From Antennarius striatus (lineage: Eukaryota > Chordata > Actinopteri > Lophiiformes > Antennariidae), in the NCBI RefSeq assembly GCF_040054535.1, contig NC_090783.1, forward strand, positions 1,020,001-1,084,000: 64,000 nucleotides of DNA. The letters run 5' to 3'. The position numbers and the translations under genes are program-made. Position 1 is the stretch's first letter. Each line of letters starts with the position of its first letter. Below, one piece after another: positions 1 to 13,015 of this stretch. The notes beneath the pieces are model-generated. The model was not told the origin of the DNA and made no database searches. It saw only the letters and a list, made by a program, of their open reading frames with translations.

Positions 1-97
1 TCCCGCAAAATCCAAACACGCGTCCTAGTGGGATATTTCTCAACTAGCGACCAGCTAATGCTAAAGTGTTTCAGTAAAAGTTGTTCCACCATTATCA

Positions 98-200
98 TAC
101 AGGTAGTCCTCAACATACGAACACAACTGTTTGCAAGTTGAATTGTTTGGAAGTTGTTAATTTTTGAATTTGATTTTTTGTCTTAAATTTATTGAATTTT
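98..200 (-). mobile_element. Terminal-inverted-repeat element, copy A (truncated)
   Basis: It begins with CAGGTAGTCCTCAACATACG, the terminal sequence shared with copies near 22.0, 24.5, 33.1, 37.2 and 42.9 kb. The following bases match the reverse complement of the right end of those copies. The inner part is lost after about 100 bp. The termini and a probable TA target suggest a Tc1/mariner-pogo (Tigger-like) nonautonomous element; that family assignment is an inference. Confidence 0.55.
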
Positions 201-1099
201 ACTGGGTTTACATCCTGATCCAGATCTACAACCACCACACCCCCAAGAACCACCTCCCTACAAAATATCTGTCTAAAACTTTTGAACCAAAGTTCACGGT
301 GACCCAACAACCTAACGCTGATGTTCTCGACAGATCTTCTGTAACATCTTCCATCTTGTATTTTTCTTCTTCTTTGGTTTAATAGTGACGGTCGTGTTCC
401 TGTCCCAGACAAAGACAGTCCGGTCCGGATAGTTGATCCGGCAATTTTGGTCCAGAGGTGAGGAGGTCCCGACATCCTGGAGGGTCTTTTTGGAGAATCC
501 AAATGTTTCTTCAGCTGCTGGAGCTGACAAACAAAAAAACATGCGTGGTGGCGTCAAGGCTGGTGTAAAACCAGTCATTTAAACAAATCTGGCCGTGAGT
601 CGTCAGAATGCAGCCATCCCAAAATGACTGTTTATTACCTGAAACACGCAGCGCGACCTTGAAGACTGGATCCCAGCCTTTCGGACGAAGAACCGGAAGG
701 TTGAGTCTGTGAGGGAAGACGGCGTCCTTCAACAGCGCCAGCACGGCGCTGGTGTCACAACGACAACCAGGAAGTTAAACCAGGAAGTTAAACCAACAAA
801 GTTCAAACGTAGAGCTGGGTCCGCCGGTCCGGTTCAGGACGGACGGAAGCGACGCCAACGAGGCGACGATTTGGCATCTCATTGATGTTTCAGGCACATC
901 CTCCAAAGGGAGGCGTCTAGCCGTTTCAGCAGGTGTCCCACCAACAGGTGTGGGTTGGGTCAAAGCCCGGAGGCAGCAGACGTGATTGGACATCCATTCG
1001 GAAGGAGATTGTCACAGCCAATAACGGAAAAGAGTAGATAACGTACAAAATTTGCCCGTTTTTAATTGTAATGAGCCGATAACGTAATAAATATTACTA

Positions 1100-1192
1100 A
1101 CCCCGAACCCATGACCCCATAACCCTAACCCCAATCCGTAACCCCTAACCCCTAACCCTAATCCTAACCATAACTTGATCCCTAACCCTAAA
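1100..1192. repeat. Interstitial telomere-like tract
   Basis: Degenerate CCCTAA/CCCCTAA units (cctaacccctaaccctaatc and similar) form a short array, the C-rich strand of the vertebrate telomere repeat. Units are imperfect, with accc and ccat interruptions, so this is an old interstitial tract rather than a chromosome end. Confidence 0.6.
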
Positions 1193-1763
1193 TCTATTCA
1201 AAATTAGACTGGACTAGATTAGAGAGACGGTCTCAGATTAGAAAATGTGACTTTTCAGCCACAGTTCAGCTTTTATTAGCTTTAGCGTTAGCTTTAGTAT
1301 CTTTACGTTTGGAGCTGAACACACTTCCTGTTGATCCCGACCGTCTCCCACGTCCATCCAGCTGCAGCAGATTAACATCTCTTCCCTTTTCCCCTTCCTC
1401 CAACTCGACCCCCCCTTCCCAAATAATCTATTCGAGGTGGCGATGACGGACATGACCTCCGTCGCCACGGCTACCATAGAAATGACACCATAAAGCAAAA
1501 AGAACCCCGTTCTGACTGGGATTGACGGGGTGTGCCTACCTGACAGCTGGTTGGTTTATTGAATGTGGAACCCGGCGCTGGTGCGAGAGGGGTGGGGGGG
1601 TCATCTGAGGCGTGGAACATTTGATTCAGACGTCTGTCCCCTGATTGGTCATTGTTTCACTCGGGAGACTTTAATCTCCGCTGCGGAAACGATGGAGGCA
1701 GTGACGGAGTTAATTACGTTTTCCATTGATGAATCACCGGGAAGTGTTGGTGAACCCATTAGA

Positions 1764-1905
<142 letters not shown>

Positions 1906-2311
1906 TCGTACACATTAACAGGCGATGACAAGTACACTGTAAAAAAAACGGCGACGTGAACTCAGGGTGACCTTTGGACGGGAACCAACTGGATCGCACC
2001 TCAAGGGAGTCTCATTATTTCCAGAAATACTCTCTAAACTTACACCTATCCTCTTTACCCATGATGCCTTGCTGTTTGCATTGCTGTTTATTGTACATAA
2101 TGGGATGCTGGGGTGCGTTGTTTTACAGTGCGCCGTGGGTAAAGCCCTCTTATTCTCAGCGTTGCTCCATTTCGCCGCCATTTGAAAAGATTAAGAGGCC
2201 AATTAGTAAAGCTCTCACGGTGGTTGTTACCACGCTGGGAACGGGAGGCAGAAGAAATCCCCCTGGCTCCTCTTCCAGAAGAAGGATTTCTGTGTTATTG
2301 TCGCGAGGAGG

Positions 2312-2416
<105 letters not shown>

Positions 2417-2529
2417 GAGGGCTGCTGCTGTGGTAATGTTGGCGCGGAAACAATGGTGCGCTGTCTAAAGAGGGGTAATGGAGGGAAGCAGCGGAGGTAG
2501 TGTTTGGCCTGTGTGTGAACACATGCGAT

Positions 2530-2531
<2 letters not shown>

Positions 2532-2571
<40 letters not shown>
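2532..2571. repeat. (CA)n microsatellite
   Basis: About 20 CA units. Together with the TG array at 2312-2416 it forms an imperfect inverted pair. Confidence 0.95.
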
Positions 2572-2573
<2 letters not shown>

Positions 2574-3837
2574 AGGTGACATCATGCCAGATAAAAGAGG
2601 AAGCATCGCATTAACTCGTATTAACTCGAGACGACGTGTGTGATTGGACCGAGCGGCAGGAACGCCGGAGCGGAACCGAGGGCGCGGCTCAAGGTGCGCC
2701 TGGATTAAAGGTCAAAGGTCTCAAACATTCTGTTTGAAGGGGAATTTCTTACGTCGAACCAAACAGCATCAGGCTGAGGTCAGGATGATGGACCGCTTTT
2801 AGGATGCGTTTGTGTTGTGTTCCCAACCTTACCGAACAGCGGCGGTCTAAATGTCAAACGGCGGCTGCAACTTGTGATTGGCTGGATCTGCTGAACTGTG
2901 ATTGGTTATCATTGCCTAGAAACGAGAATGGAAGGGGCCGGAATATTTATAGGGGTGATAATATTACAGGAAGTTGTGCTGACAGGGGCCTGTTGGTGGT
3001 GGTTGGGGCTAGAAGAGGTAAAGTCCGTCTATGGCGAGGAGCTCCCCGTTTCGTGTTGTTAATCCGTGTTTGGCACCAGGAGCCGCCTCCGTTAAAACTC
3101 GATGATGGAATGAATCCACTGTAAACGATGCTTGATAGACTTTAAAGACTTAAACGTAAAGCTCCTCGGATTTATCTTTGCATTCCTTCACGTTCAATTA
3201 AAGACTCTGTCTGAAGGCGAGTCTGTCCCGAGCCAGAGGATCGTCGTTATTCTGGTGAACCCACTTTATTTAGATGATTATTATTATTTTAGCAGCTTTA
3301 GAATTTATACTAACTAAAAGGAGACAAGAGAAGATCAATATTGGCTCCGTATTAAAGTTAATGGTGCATTGGTTCAGTTTAATTTGAAAATAAACAACTA
3401 TTTGCTAAAAAGGTCTTCAGAGCAACCATTAAAATAATAATTCTGTGTTGACAGTTTGTCCCATTTTCCTTAAAAATGTGTTTTATTAGAGATTTAATAA
3501 AGTCTAACTTTTTAACTGTGATATTTTAAACACAATCAATTTTAAAAAGCTGAAAAGATCAGATTCTTGAACAAAAATAGTCTGAAAACATCTTTCTGGA
3601 AAGGTTTGTGAAGAATCTTTAGACGTCTTTTCAGTAGAGTTTTGTGGGTTTTGTCACACACATCTCAGGTGTGTCTACTCTTCTGTAATGTTGGATGTAA
3701 GATGAAATAAATGTCTTTGCTTTTAAACAGAATGACAATGCAAGAAGTGTTTGGCTGATTTTTGTAGAAAACGACATGTCATAAAGGAATACATGCTTCT
3801 GTCACATTTCATAACATTTGCCCACCTCTGTTCGCCG

Positions 3838-5716
3838 TAGCCGAGACCATCTGTGCCTCGAAAGGCTCCTCGGTGGATCTGCCCGTCCTTCGGCGGCGTC
3901 CCAAATTGAGACGACGTGGATCACCGTTCACTGGTTTGAGTCTCGGCTCGACTGGAAGGAGCTCCTTCCAGATGGACACGTCCAGCGAAGAGAGACACTA
4001 TCTCACTATCAACGACCTCAGGGAGGGCGATTCCAATGCGTACTGCCCCAAAGACAAGGGAGACTTCTCTGGAAAGTTCTGAGATACCGAGAAAGTCAAA
4101 CTCCAGGTCACAGGTACATCTACAGCCTACACCTGGTACCAGAACAGAGACTTCCTCTATCAGGACTGGTCTTCTGGGTACCAGCAGCTGGTCGGTGCCA
4201 AGGAAGCCGTCAGATACTCCTGTTTCATCGAAGGCTATGAGGACCTCCAAGCCCCCGAGGTCTCTGTGGGCGAGGGAGGACAGTCAGTTTAAACCTTCGT
4301 TACCTTCACGAGTATTATTCTTCTGCTCAACCAGACTCCATCACCCAGACCTGCTTCAATGTGACCCCCATCAGGAGACGACGAGGGTCGAGTCCTGCTC
4401 CGTTTCGTATCCCAGAGATCAAGTTTCTCCAACATTCCCAACGCATCAACAATCCCTTTAAAGTCTGAAACCTACCCCGTAGATGAGTGTTTTACCTAAA
4501 CTTCATAATCTGATTGTCCCAACAGGAATCCATGTTGAAAGGCGTCCTAAGGTGAACGGTCATGTGACGCTGAGCTGTAATACCCGCTGTCCTCCCACTG
4601 CTCCCCTGGAATGGTACAAAAATGGGGTCTTCTACACACCCCAGGGGGAATCTGGGTTGACCGTTTCCACGATCTCCGAGGAAAGATTCTCCTGTGGTGT
4701 GAGGAACTACGAGGAACTTGTCTCCGTGGAAGCCTGTGAGTATTGATCAACTTAAGATTCTTCCTTGTAGGTCGCCAGCGAGAACCAATGGATGGCTCTT
4801 TCAGGCTTTCCCATCTCCTCCAACAATCCAGTTGTCTGAACGCTGACCTGAAGAAGACTCGTGTTACGTGTTCAGCAGCCGAGGAGTACCCGGGGTAACT
4901 TTAATCGTCACAGGTAGTTCCTCACATGAAACGCATAATTCTGTAAAACGGGTTTTAATTTCATTTCAAACACATATTGACTCCATATTTGCACCAAGTT
5001 TTAAAAAAAAGGGATTTCTTTTATTAAGGAGCAGCTCCAGAGCGCCCTCTAGGTGAAGTACAGCTGCATTACAGCTTAATGGCGTTAGGCTCCTTTAACC
5101 TTGCTGACCTCTCAGGTCTGAAAGTGATGGCAGCTCCTTCTGCAGAGGCGATGGAAGGTCAAAGGTCACGTTGACCTACAGCAGCAACTGCCCTCTGGCC
5201 GACGCCCCCGACTACATCTAGTACCTCAACCGTTGACCTTTGACCCTCCTGGAGAAGAAGAGCAAACACCTGGTGCTGGGGACAGCAGGCAGGAAACCTC
5301 TCCTGCGCCTTAAACCGACCAGGAAACATGATGACCGTGAAGAGCACTTCCTGGGCGTGTCCGACGGCGGCGGGACGCGTGGCTGGTGCGGTTCTCCTGA
5401 TTTCAGCAGTCCTTGCTAGTTTCTGCTGGATGAGGTGAGCAAACCTGCGCTACTGCGTCGAAGCTCCGATCGGGTGTCGATTTAACTTAAGGTTCACTCG
5501 TGTCACCAAACAGGAAGTCCAGTCGACTTCCAGGAAGTGGAACCAGCCTGGAGCAGGAAACCTTTTTCCGTGAGGAAGCTGAAAGATCACAAGATCTCAT
5601 GGAGGTCATCTGGTCTCAGGTGAACCCTGACCCGCCTCACTACTGCTGACTCCGATTCTCTTCCACCATCCCAGCAGGACGTCCATCAGTACGACCAGGA
5701 TAGCAGGTCAAACTGA
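3838..5716 (+). pseudogene. Broken immunoglobulin-superfamily receptor (CD22-like)
   Basis: I see remnants of a surface receptor with several Ig domains. A V-like first domain (3838-4110) opens with ETICASKGSSVDLP and ends with an RHYLTINDLREGDSNAY stretch, where the family has a Y-x-C core. A second domain (about 4111-4270) has YTWYQNRDFLYQDW and VRYSCFIEGYEDLQ. A third (4525-4737) has HVTLSCNTRCP and EWYKNG. A fourth starts near 5160. A hydrophobic segment (AGAVLLISAVLASFCW, about 5372-5432) ends at a splice donor, and a possible tail exon follows at 5515-5620. Damage: the conserved HWFE core of domain 1 lies in another frame, so two offsetting indels are needed; a TGA falls at 4080; and the fourth domain has a TAG where tryptophan is expected (about 5218). 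No signal-peptide exon was found. In fish such genes form large, fast-changing families. Sequencing error could mimic part of the damage. Confidence 0.55.
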
Positions 5717-6617
5717 TGAAGACGCTCTTAAAACACGTTTTTACTGGTTTTACTTAGTTTTTACAAAATTTTTACAAAATTAAGACGGAATTAAGGCTGA
5801 AATTTTGGTTATGGAGCAAAATGTTGTAGTTCTGTGGATGAGGAAACCTGAAGCTGACTCAGCTCTTTCAAACATGTGCTTGTTAAAACCAATGACGCAA
5901 CAACATCCCATAATGGAATAAATTTCACATTTTTGAAACGTAATAAATAACTGGTCAATAAAGTAATAAAGTCCTGAATCAATAACATAATTATTTGCTC
6001 AGTTATTACATTTGCAAAGTTTCTTTCTTCTACTCGGCCAATAACGTAATAAATTATGTAATAGATTACTTTATTAGCTAAAAGGTATCAGTTATCAGTT
6101 CAGGAAGTTTGTTACATTTCAAAAATGTAATAAATTTCAAAATGTATTACATTATCAGCTGTTATTGCATTATTGGCTTCAACATGTGATGAATTATTTC
6201 ATTAGTAATTTCTAAAATCCAGCCAAAAATGTGGAATTTAAGACATTTAACAAAGTGAATGTGACATCAAAGTCCACGTGTTATTTAATGTTATATTAGA
6301 CACTTCAGGAATAAATCCAAATACAAACAGAAACGGTATTAAAGGTCTTTAAGTCCCTCTTTTCAGTCCAGGCGTGACTTCCTGCTCAGACGTCAGAGGG
6401 AGGAAGTGAAGAGGCTTAAATATGAGAACGTGTTACGGTGGAGGAAAGGACTCGACTCTGGTCCCAGACATCAGAGCGCTTCATCGTCATGGGTACCGCT
6501 TCCTGTCGCCCGTCCCTCCTCTTCCTCACCGACTCACAGCTGATTTGATGACCTGTGGGGGTCACAAGGTCGACGATGGCGTCGCGTTATGCTACTTTAG
6601 CGGTTAGCCACCTGGCG
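5717..6617. other. Intergenic interval, AT-rich
   Basis: The interval lies between the Ig pseudogene and the stop codon of pla2g6. From 5940 to 6200 there are degenerate repeats of the type ataatgtaataaattat, with no coding signal. It should hold the 3' untranslated end of pla2g6 on the minus strand, but I found no clear polyadenylation signal. Confidence 0.5.
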
Positions 6618-8349
6618 TCAGGCGTCCAGCAGCGTCTTGGCGAGCGTCCGGAGGCTCTCCCGCTTCTCGTAGAGGAACATCTGGGTCTCCCACAGCATGT
6701 CCACCAGGACGGCGTCGCTCACCTCGTCCAGCATCACCTCCTGGGACAGCTGGGGGCTCCACCTGCGCAAAAACAGTCAGTAGGCCGCCGCCCACCCACA
6801 GATAGACCCCAGTGGTCCGGAGGGGGCTGACCTGTGGTAGGTGGTGTCGACCATCTCACACCAGGCTCTGGCTCGGTCCACCGCGCATCCGTCAGAGTCC
6901 GTACACTGTCCAATCAGAGACCGGCAGCCGTTACCGTCAGAAACAGGAAAGCGCCGTCATTTCCAGCAACAGGAAGTGGGCTGCGAGCGCGTGGCGGCGC
7001 GGCGGTACTCACGCAGTCCACCAGCATCTTGCCCAGCTCTTTGGCGCCGACGAAGCTCTTGGCCAACTCCAGGGGGTTGGAGGGTCGGAAGACGTCCACG
7101 GAGCTCACCACCACCTGGGGGGGTTTACCTGGACGGGAAACACGTCACCACGTGTTAGCCTGGCGTTAGCCTAGCGTTAGCCTGAACCAACCACTTTCTT
7201 TGGGTAGAAGAAACAGGACACAGGAAGTGGCCTACCTGTACCCAGAGAGACCACGACGCCCAGCTTCTTGGTTTCCGCCCCGCGACCCTGTGAGACAGAC
7301 GAGGGTCAAAGGTCAAAGCGGAACGGCAACAACGGCTGAATGTTAGCAACACACAAGCCCCGCCCACCTCTGCTCTCAGGGCTCGGTTGTACTGATGGAT
7401 TTCCGCCATGGCGTCTAGCGTCGGATTATTGGACAGCAGCCCTCCATCCAGGAAGCGTCCCATTGGCCGGAAGTAGGAGGGGGCGGCGCCGCTGGAGCGG
7501 GCGGCTCGCCAGACCAGTTGCTCTGGTGTAAAAATCATAAAGGAAAGATTTGATTGGCTGTGATTTCGTTTCAATTCACCCCCCCGTTGTGTCAGAATGG
7601 AAACACCGGCAGCAGTGAGAGGCTAATTTAGCTAAGTTAGCTTAGCATAAAGACAGAGGGAATAGATGGAAACAGCTAACACCTCAGCTACGCTAACGAC
7701 ATCAACAGGAAGTCAAAACTATTCCTGTATACATGTAAGCAGGAAGTGGTGCCGCCCACAAACGGTGACCAATAAAATGTTTTTGCCGCATTTCCACCAA
7801 TAGGCTTCGGTCGCCCCGGAAACCGAACCCAGAGCAGATTTAACCCCTGAGCGATGGGAGGAGCCTACTCGCTCCAGTCGACGAATCAGCTCCAGATCAG
7901 GGTTTTAGGAATCACGGCAGAGGGTCAACAGAGAACCTGCAGCTGCATACGTGACCGGTGGGTCGGGAGGGACGTGTGTGAACCGGACTGAACCAGACTG
8001 GACTGAACTAAACTGGAATGAATTCGACTGAACCAGACTAAACCGGATTGAACTGTACTGGACTGAATTGAACCGGACTAAGTCAGACTGAACTGGACTA
8101 AACTGGACTGAACTAGACCAATTTGGACTAGATGAAACTGGATTAAACAGGACATAACTTGACTGGACTGAGCCGGTCTGAACTGAACCGGATTATACCA
8201 GACTGAACCAAACTGGACTAAACTGGATTTGAACTGAATGGGACTGAACTGGACTAAATCAAACTGAACCCGACTAAACTGACCTGAAGCGGTTTCTTGG
8301 TGGAAACGAGGCCTTTGTGAACCCACTCCTTTCACGTCTCCCACTCATA

Positions 8350-8448
<99 letters not shown>

Positions 8449-8572
8449 TCATCCGTCACCTTCCTGAGCTTTCTTGGGGGGTCCTCTGTGTATCCCACTA
8501 CCAACACATCCTCATCCTCCCATCCTGGAACAACAGCGTTTATGGTGGGGGGGGCTCATCCAGGAACACGGT

Positions 8573-8606
<34 letters not shown>

Positions 8607-10191
8607 GGTTCCTCCGTTTCCTGGACGAGCGTTTGAACAATGTGACTTTAGCGCAGGCGAGCGGCGGGCACCACGCTACCTTGTGGGACGGTGAGGGGCT
8701 TGAACGCGGCGGTGGTGGCGTAGGGGGGCTCCCTGTGGACGGAGGGGGGGTCGTAGTTCCTGAAGATGTGCAGCTCTCCTGGATGTCTGTCGGCCAGGAC
8801 GCTGGTGACCATCACCCTGCAGCGAAGATGTCGTCGTTAGCGCGTCATCTTTAGCGTATGCTAACGAGGGCGGGTGTGCGGCGCTCACCGGGGGTGCTGC
8901 ACGTCCGTCATCTTGGTGTTCTCTCCAAACTCTTTCTTCAGGAAGTCTTCCAGCGGCGCCGACTCGTAAGGTCGTGACCCCTTGAAGACCTGCTCCTTCA
9001 TCCTGAAGTACAGGCAGCGCAGGTACTCCATGGACTTCCCTAGCAGGACCGGGAATGCTAGCGTTAAGCTAATGCTAACACAAAGACATTCAAATAAACA
9101 GGAGGCGGGACCGACCGTGGATGATGGCGAGTGCCAGGATTCCCCCCGTGCTGGTGCCGGCGACCCAGTCGAAGAGTTCTCTGGTGGGACGACCCGCCTC
9201 CTTCTCCAGAGCGATCAGCATCTGGATCAGAACCAGACCCTTGATGCCCCCCCCGTCCAGACAGAGCAGCCGGTCCAGCCTGGGGGGGGACACATCAGGG
9301 GAAACAGACTGAACTCGTATCTCGAGGTATTTATTTCTCCTGAAACACAAACTGTGACATTTTCACTCACTTCCTGCCGCCCCCCCCGGGTCCGTCCACC
9401 ACAGCCTGACCTCCGCTCATCGCGCTCGCCGCCACCCCCAGATGCAGGAAGTCCTCGAACCCTGTTGGTCAGTTTTAACCATTAAAGTCAGAATAACAGG
9501 AGGAACAGGAACGTAACGGAGCTGCGACCGGCAGATGAATAATCCCACTCATTTAATCTCATTGAATGAGTGGGATTATTGGAACTCCTTTAATCTCACT
9601 TTCATTTAATCTCATTGACAAATCAGTTGTTTGTCACTCAAAAGAAAAAATATTAAAAACACAAATTAAAACAAAAAACATTAAAAAACTAATTAAAAAC
9701 TAATTAAAATTAAAAACTTACTGAAAAAAATTACAATTAAAAACACAAATTAAAACAAAAACTAAAAAAACTAATTAAAAACTAAAAAAACAAAAATTTA
9801 AAAGAAAAATTAAAAACAATTAAAACTAAAAGCTAAAAAAAAAACTAAAGAATTAAAAACTAATTTAAAAAAATTAAAAAGAAAGTTTTAAAACACAATT
9901 AAAACAAAACACACAAAAAACAAATAAAAAAATAATATTAAAAAAATAAAGAAAATTAAAAACACCTTTTTAAAAAATTTCTGATGACGGTTGGCTGTAA
10001 AACGGTTATAAAACATGAAGAATAAAACGCGTCAGAGCGTCTGGAGGGCGTGGCAGTGGGCGTGGCCTTGTTACCTATGCCAGCAGGCCTGGAGGTGGGG
10101 GGAGGGCTGGCGGGGGAGGGTGGGAGGCAGCGCTGGACCCCCACACTACACAGCATGTCCAGCAGTATCTTTCTGTTAGGACCTTCGGTGG

Positions 10192-10228
<37 letters not shown>

Positions 10229-12024
10229 CGTTAGACATGCACACACACCGAGCAGCGAGGAAGAGGAGAGGGACGAAGACGAGTGAGCTGTTAGCCTTCA
10301 TCATGCGTGAGCTGAACCAGTGCCTGACAGGAACCAATCCGATGGAGCGATTCCTCTCCCTCACCTTTGCTGGAGCGGGCGGCGACGAGTCCCGGCGTCT
10401 CCCCCAGGTCGTTGTGGATCTCCACGTCGGCCCCGAACACGATCAGAGCTTTGATCAGCTCCATGTGGTCCATCTGAGCCAATCAGCATCGGTCGACACA
10501 CGGTCACATGACTGCGTCACTAAGCAGAGCCCACAGAAACAGGAAGTACCTTCATGGCCAGGTGCAGCGCCGTGTTGCCGTCCCCCCCCCTCAGGTTGGC
10601 GTCGGCCCCGTGGGTCAGCAGCACCATGGCCGCCTCGAAGCGCCCCCTCCTGGTCAGGATGTGGAGGGGGCTCTCCCCGGTCTTACTGAGGTAGTTGACG
10701 GCGCAGCCGCGCTCCAGGAGCAGACGACACATCTGGGGAAAAAAGTCAGACAGGAAGTAGAATTATTACTTCCTGTTTCAGAGCGGTGACGTGTTGTGTC
10801 TGCGTTCGTCTTTACAACTGTTTTAGATAGAAAGATGACAGGAAAAGCACATGACTCAGGATAAAAATGAGATGACCTTGAGAAAAATAGGTCAAGGTCA
10901 AATTTTCACTCTAATACCTTTTTCGTTACACATCTCTGAATCACAAAACAAAAAACAAACATTTTCAGGAAGCCGGAGACACACACACGTGTAGGTCGGG
11001 GTCAAACGTTTTGTTCTGGGGTGTCGCAGGATGTTTGTCTCTGAACAGGTGATTCACCTCAGCGGTTTTGGCCCAATGTAGCGGCGTCCCCCCGTACAGA
11101 GAGTCCTCCGCCTGGAGCTGACCCGGGTCGGCCCCCAGGATCTCCTCCACACAGCTGACCCCAAAACAAACAAACAAACAAACAAACTTCTTTATTATTT
11201 ACTGACATCAAAGTACAACCGCGTCAAGCGCCTTTTATTCTGAAGGTGAACTTCCTCTTACCCCTTCTCGCTGTACTTCATGGCGCTGTGGATGGGGTAG
11301 CCCGCCCCACCAACGACGTCACACTTGGCCCCGCCCCCTAGCAACGCCTTGACGGCCTCCACGCGTCCCAGTCGGCAGCTGACGTGGAGCGGCGTCTCGC
11401 CGGCGTCGTTCAGCTCGTTCACGCCCACGCACAACCGGGAGCACATGACCTGAGGAAGGGGGGAGGGGGGTGATGGCGGGTGCTTCCTGATTGGATGGGT
11501 CACATTGCTCCACTCCCCCAGTCTCACCTGGATGACGGTGGGCGAGTCCTGCTTGGCGGCGGCGTGCAGCGCCGTCTCCCCCTGGCGGTCTTTGATGTCG
11601 GTGCGCGCCCGGCTCTCCTCCAGCAGCTCCCGGACGCACGCCGCGTCGCCGCGCTCGCAGGCGCGGTGCAGCGGCGTCTGGCCCGACGCGTCGCGACTGT
11701 TGATCTGACTGGAGCCGGACACGCCCACTCAGTCGTTCGTTTGCGTTCGCATCAGAAAAAACGGCGTTCCCCCGCCTACCTCTGGATGTAGTTGTGTTTC
11801 AGACACTCCCTCAGCCCCGTCTCCACGGCGACGTGGGCCGAACTCCAGTCTGGGTGGTTGCGAATGCAGTCGACGATGGGCTGCGACGTCTCCGCCTTCA
11901 GGGGGAGGGTCTCGTAGAAGGGGCGGAGCTTGAGAGCGTACTGCGGGAACCAGTTCATGGCGTCTTCTTCCGACGCCACCTGGAAGAGCCTGGAGACGAA
12001 CGCAGCGTCACGCCTGCCCGCCTG

Positions 12025-12076
<52 letters not shown>

Positions 12077-12295
12077 TGACCTCAGGGTCACAGAGGGCGT
12101 GTCCGGACACATGAGGAGGCAGTCCCACGACTGACACGGGCCGTTCCGGTAGAGCACCAGCCGCCCCTCCTCCCTCAGCACCACTCTGCCCCCCCCGCCG
12201 TAGTCGGACAGCGCCACCTCCCGGACCCGGTAGGGGTTGGTGAACAGGGTGGACACCGAGGACACGGTGTCCAACAGCCGGCCGAGGAACTGCAT
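6618..12295 (-). CDS. pla2g6: Calcium-independent phospholipase A2 beta (group VI)
   Basis: This enzyme hydrolyses the sn-2 acyl bond of phospholipids and acts in membrane remodelling. Seventeen minus-strand exons join in phase to 2,376 nt (791 residues; human about 806): 12295-12081, 11989-11780, 11708-11528, 11449-11262, 11154-11058, 10732-10550, 10473-10365, 10182-10075, 9461-9371, 9279-9116, 9039-8889, 8816-8680, 7522-7368, 7287-7236, 7128-7013, 6905-6832, 6762-6618. The N terminus [13 protein letters not shown] matches the family start. Ankyrin repeats fill exons 3-7 ([29 protein letters not shown]). The patatin-like domain has the oxyanion loop DGGGIKG and the nucleophile motif GTSTGG (exon 10), and the catalytic Asp in DGGLLSNNP (exon 13). 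No stops or frameshifts were seen. Introns carry CA arrays, a roughly 10-bp minisatellite (7981-8283) and an A-rich tract (9640-9980). The human splice-variable region lies near exons 8-9, and here exon 9 is short and glycine-rich. Confidence 0.96.
7981..8283. repeat. Degenerate roughly 10-bp minisatellite in a pla2g6 intron
   Basis: Variants of ctggactgaa / accggactga are repeated about 30 times, running up to a long CA array. A similar but distinct array (tagaactggg units) lies in a dynein intron at 62.6-62.9 kb. Confidence 0.85.
8352..8446. repeat. (CA)n microsatellite
   Basis: About 47 uninterrupted CA units inside a pla2g6 intron. Confidence 0.95.
8573..8602. repeat. (CA)n microsatellite
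   Basis: About 15 CA units in the same pla2g6 intron as the longer array upstream. Confidence 0.9.
9538..9580. repeat. Perfect inverted repeat (hairpin)
   Basis: AATAATCCCACTCATT and its exact reverse complement are separated by 11 bases in a pla2g6 intron. A further AATCTCATT-like motif follows. No gene is associated with it. Confidence 0.8.
9640..9980. repeat. A-rich low-complexity tract
   Basis: Irregular taaaaac / aattaaaaac units cover about 340 bp on the + strand, which is T-rich on the coding strand of pla2g6. It is intronic, between exons 8 and 9. Confidence 0.85.
10193..10226. repeat. (CA)n microsatellite beside a pla2g6 exon
   Basis: About 16 CA units lie only about 10 bases from the acceptor of pla2g6 exon 8. 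On the coding strand this is a TG tract next to the splice site. Confidence 0.9.
12027..12073. repeat. (CA)n microsatellite in pla2g6 intron 1
   Basis: About 23 CA units begin roughly 8 bases after the donor of the first coding exon (minus strand). Confidence 0.9.
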
Positions 12296-12689
12296 TGTGG
12301 TCTACAGGGAGACATGGACGTGAGACAGCAGGCCCCGCCCCCCTGGATCATGTTTGATATTAATGAGGGACTGATTTCAAAACCAATCAGGGATCAATAC
12401 AGACACAGAGTGTAAAATGACAAACACCACAAAATTTTAAAAAACAACAACACTTTTTATCTAAAAAATTTGATATAAAAAATAAAATATATATTTTAAA
12501 TATATAAAATATATAAATATACAATTTATACATTTTATATATACACACACAAATATATATAATTATATAAAATAAATATATATATCTATAGCTTTATAGA
12601 TATTAAAAAAATCAATGTTTAAAATCGGTTTGAATCGTGAAGAAATTACTTTTTCTTTCGGTTTCATTTTGAGGTAACTTTCACCTTAA

Positions 12690-13015
12690 TGTTATATTAT
12701 ATTGTTAATGTTATATTATATTGTTAATGTTATATTAAATTGTTAATGTTATATTACATTGTTAATGTTATATTATATTGTTAATGTTATATTATATTGT
12801 TAATGTTATATTACATTGTTAATGTTATATTACATTGTTAATGTTATATTGTTAATGTTATATTATATTGTTAATGTTATATTATATTGTTAATGTTATA
12901 TTATATTGTTAATGTTATATTACATTGTTAATGTTATATTATATTGTTAATGTTATATTACATTGTTAATGTTATATTACATTGTTAATGTTATATTACA
13001 TTGTTAATGTTACAC
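12690..13015. repeat. 19-bp minisatellite (gttaatgttatattatatt)
   Basis: About 17 near-identical units, varying between ttatattatatt and ttatattacatt, lie inside the first intron of pla2g6. The array is AT-only apart from the G of each unit and occasional C substitutions. Confidence 0.95.

Noticed and set aside
400-744. Possible minus-strand exons
   Set aside because: Open frames and plausible splice dinucleotides exist, but no recognisable domain or second supporting exon was found, so no gene is claimed.
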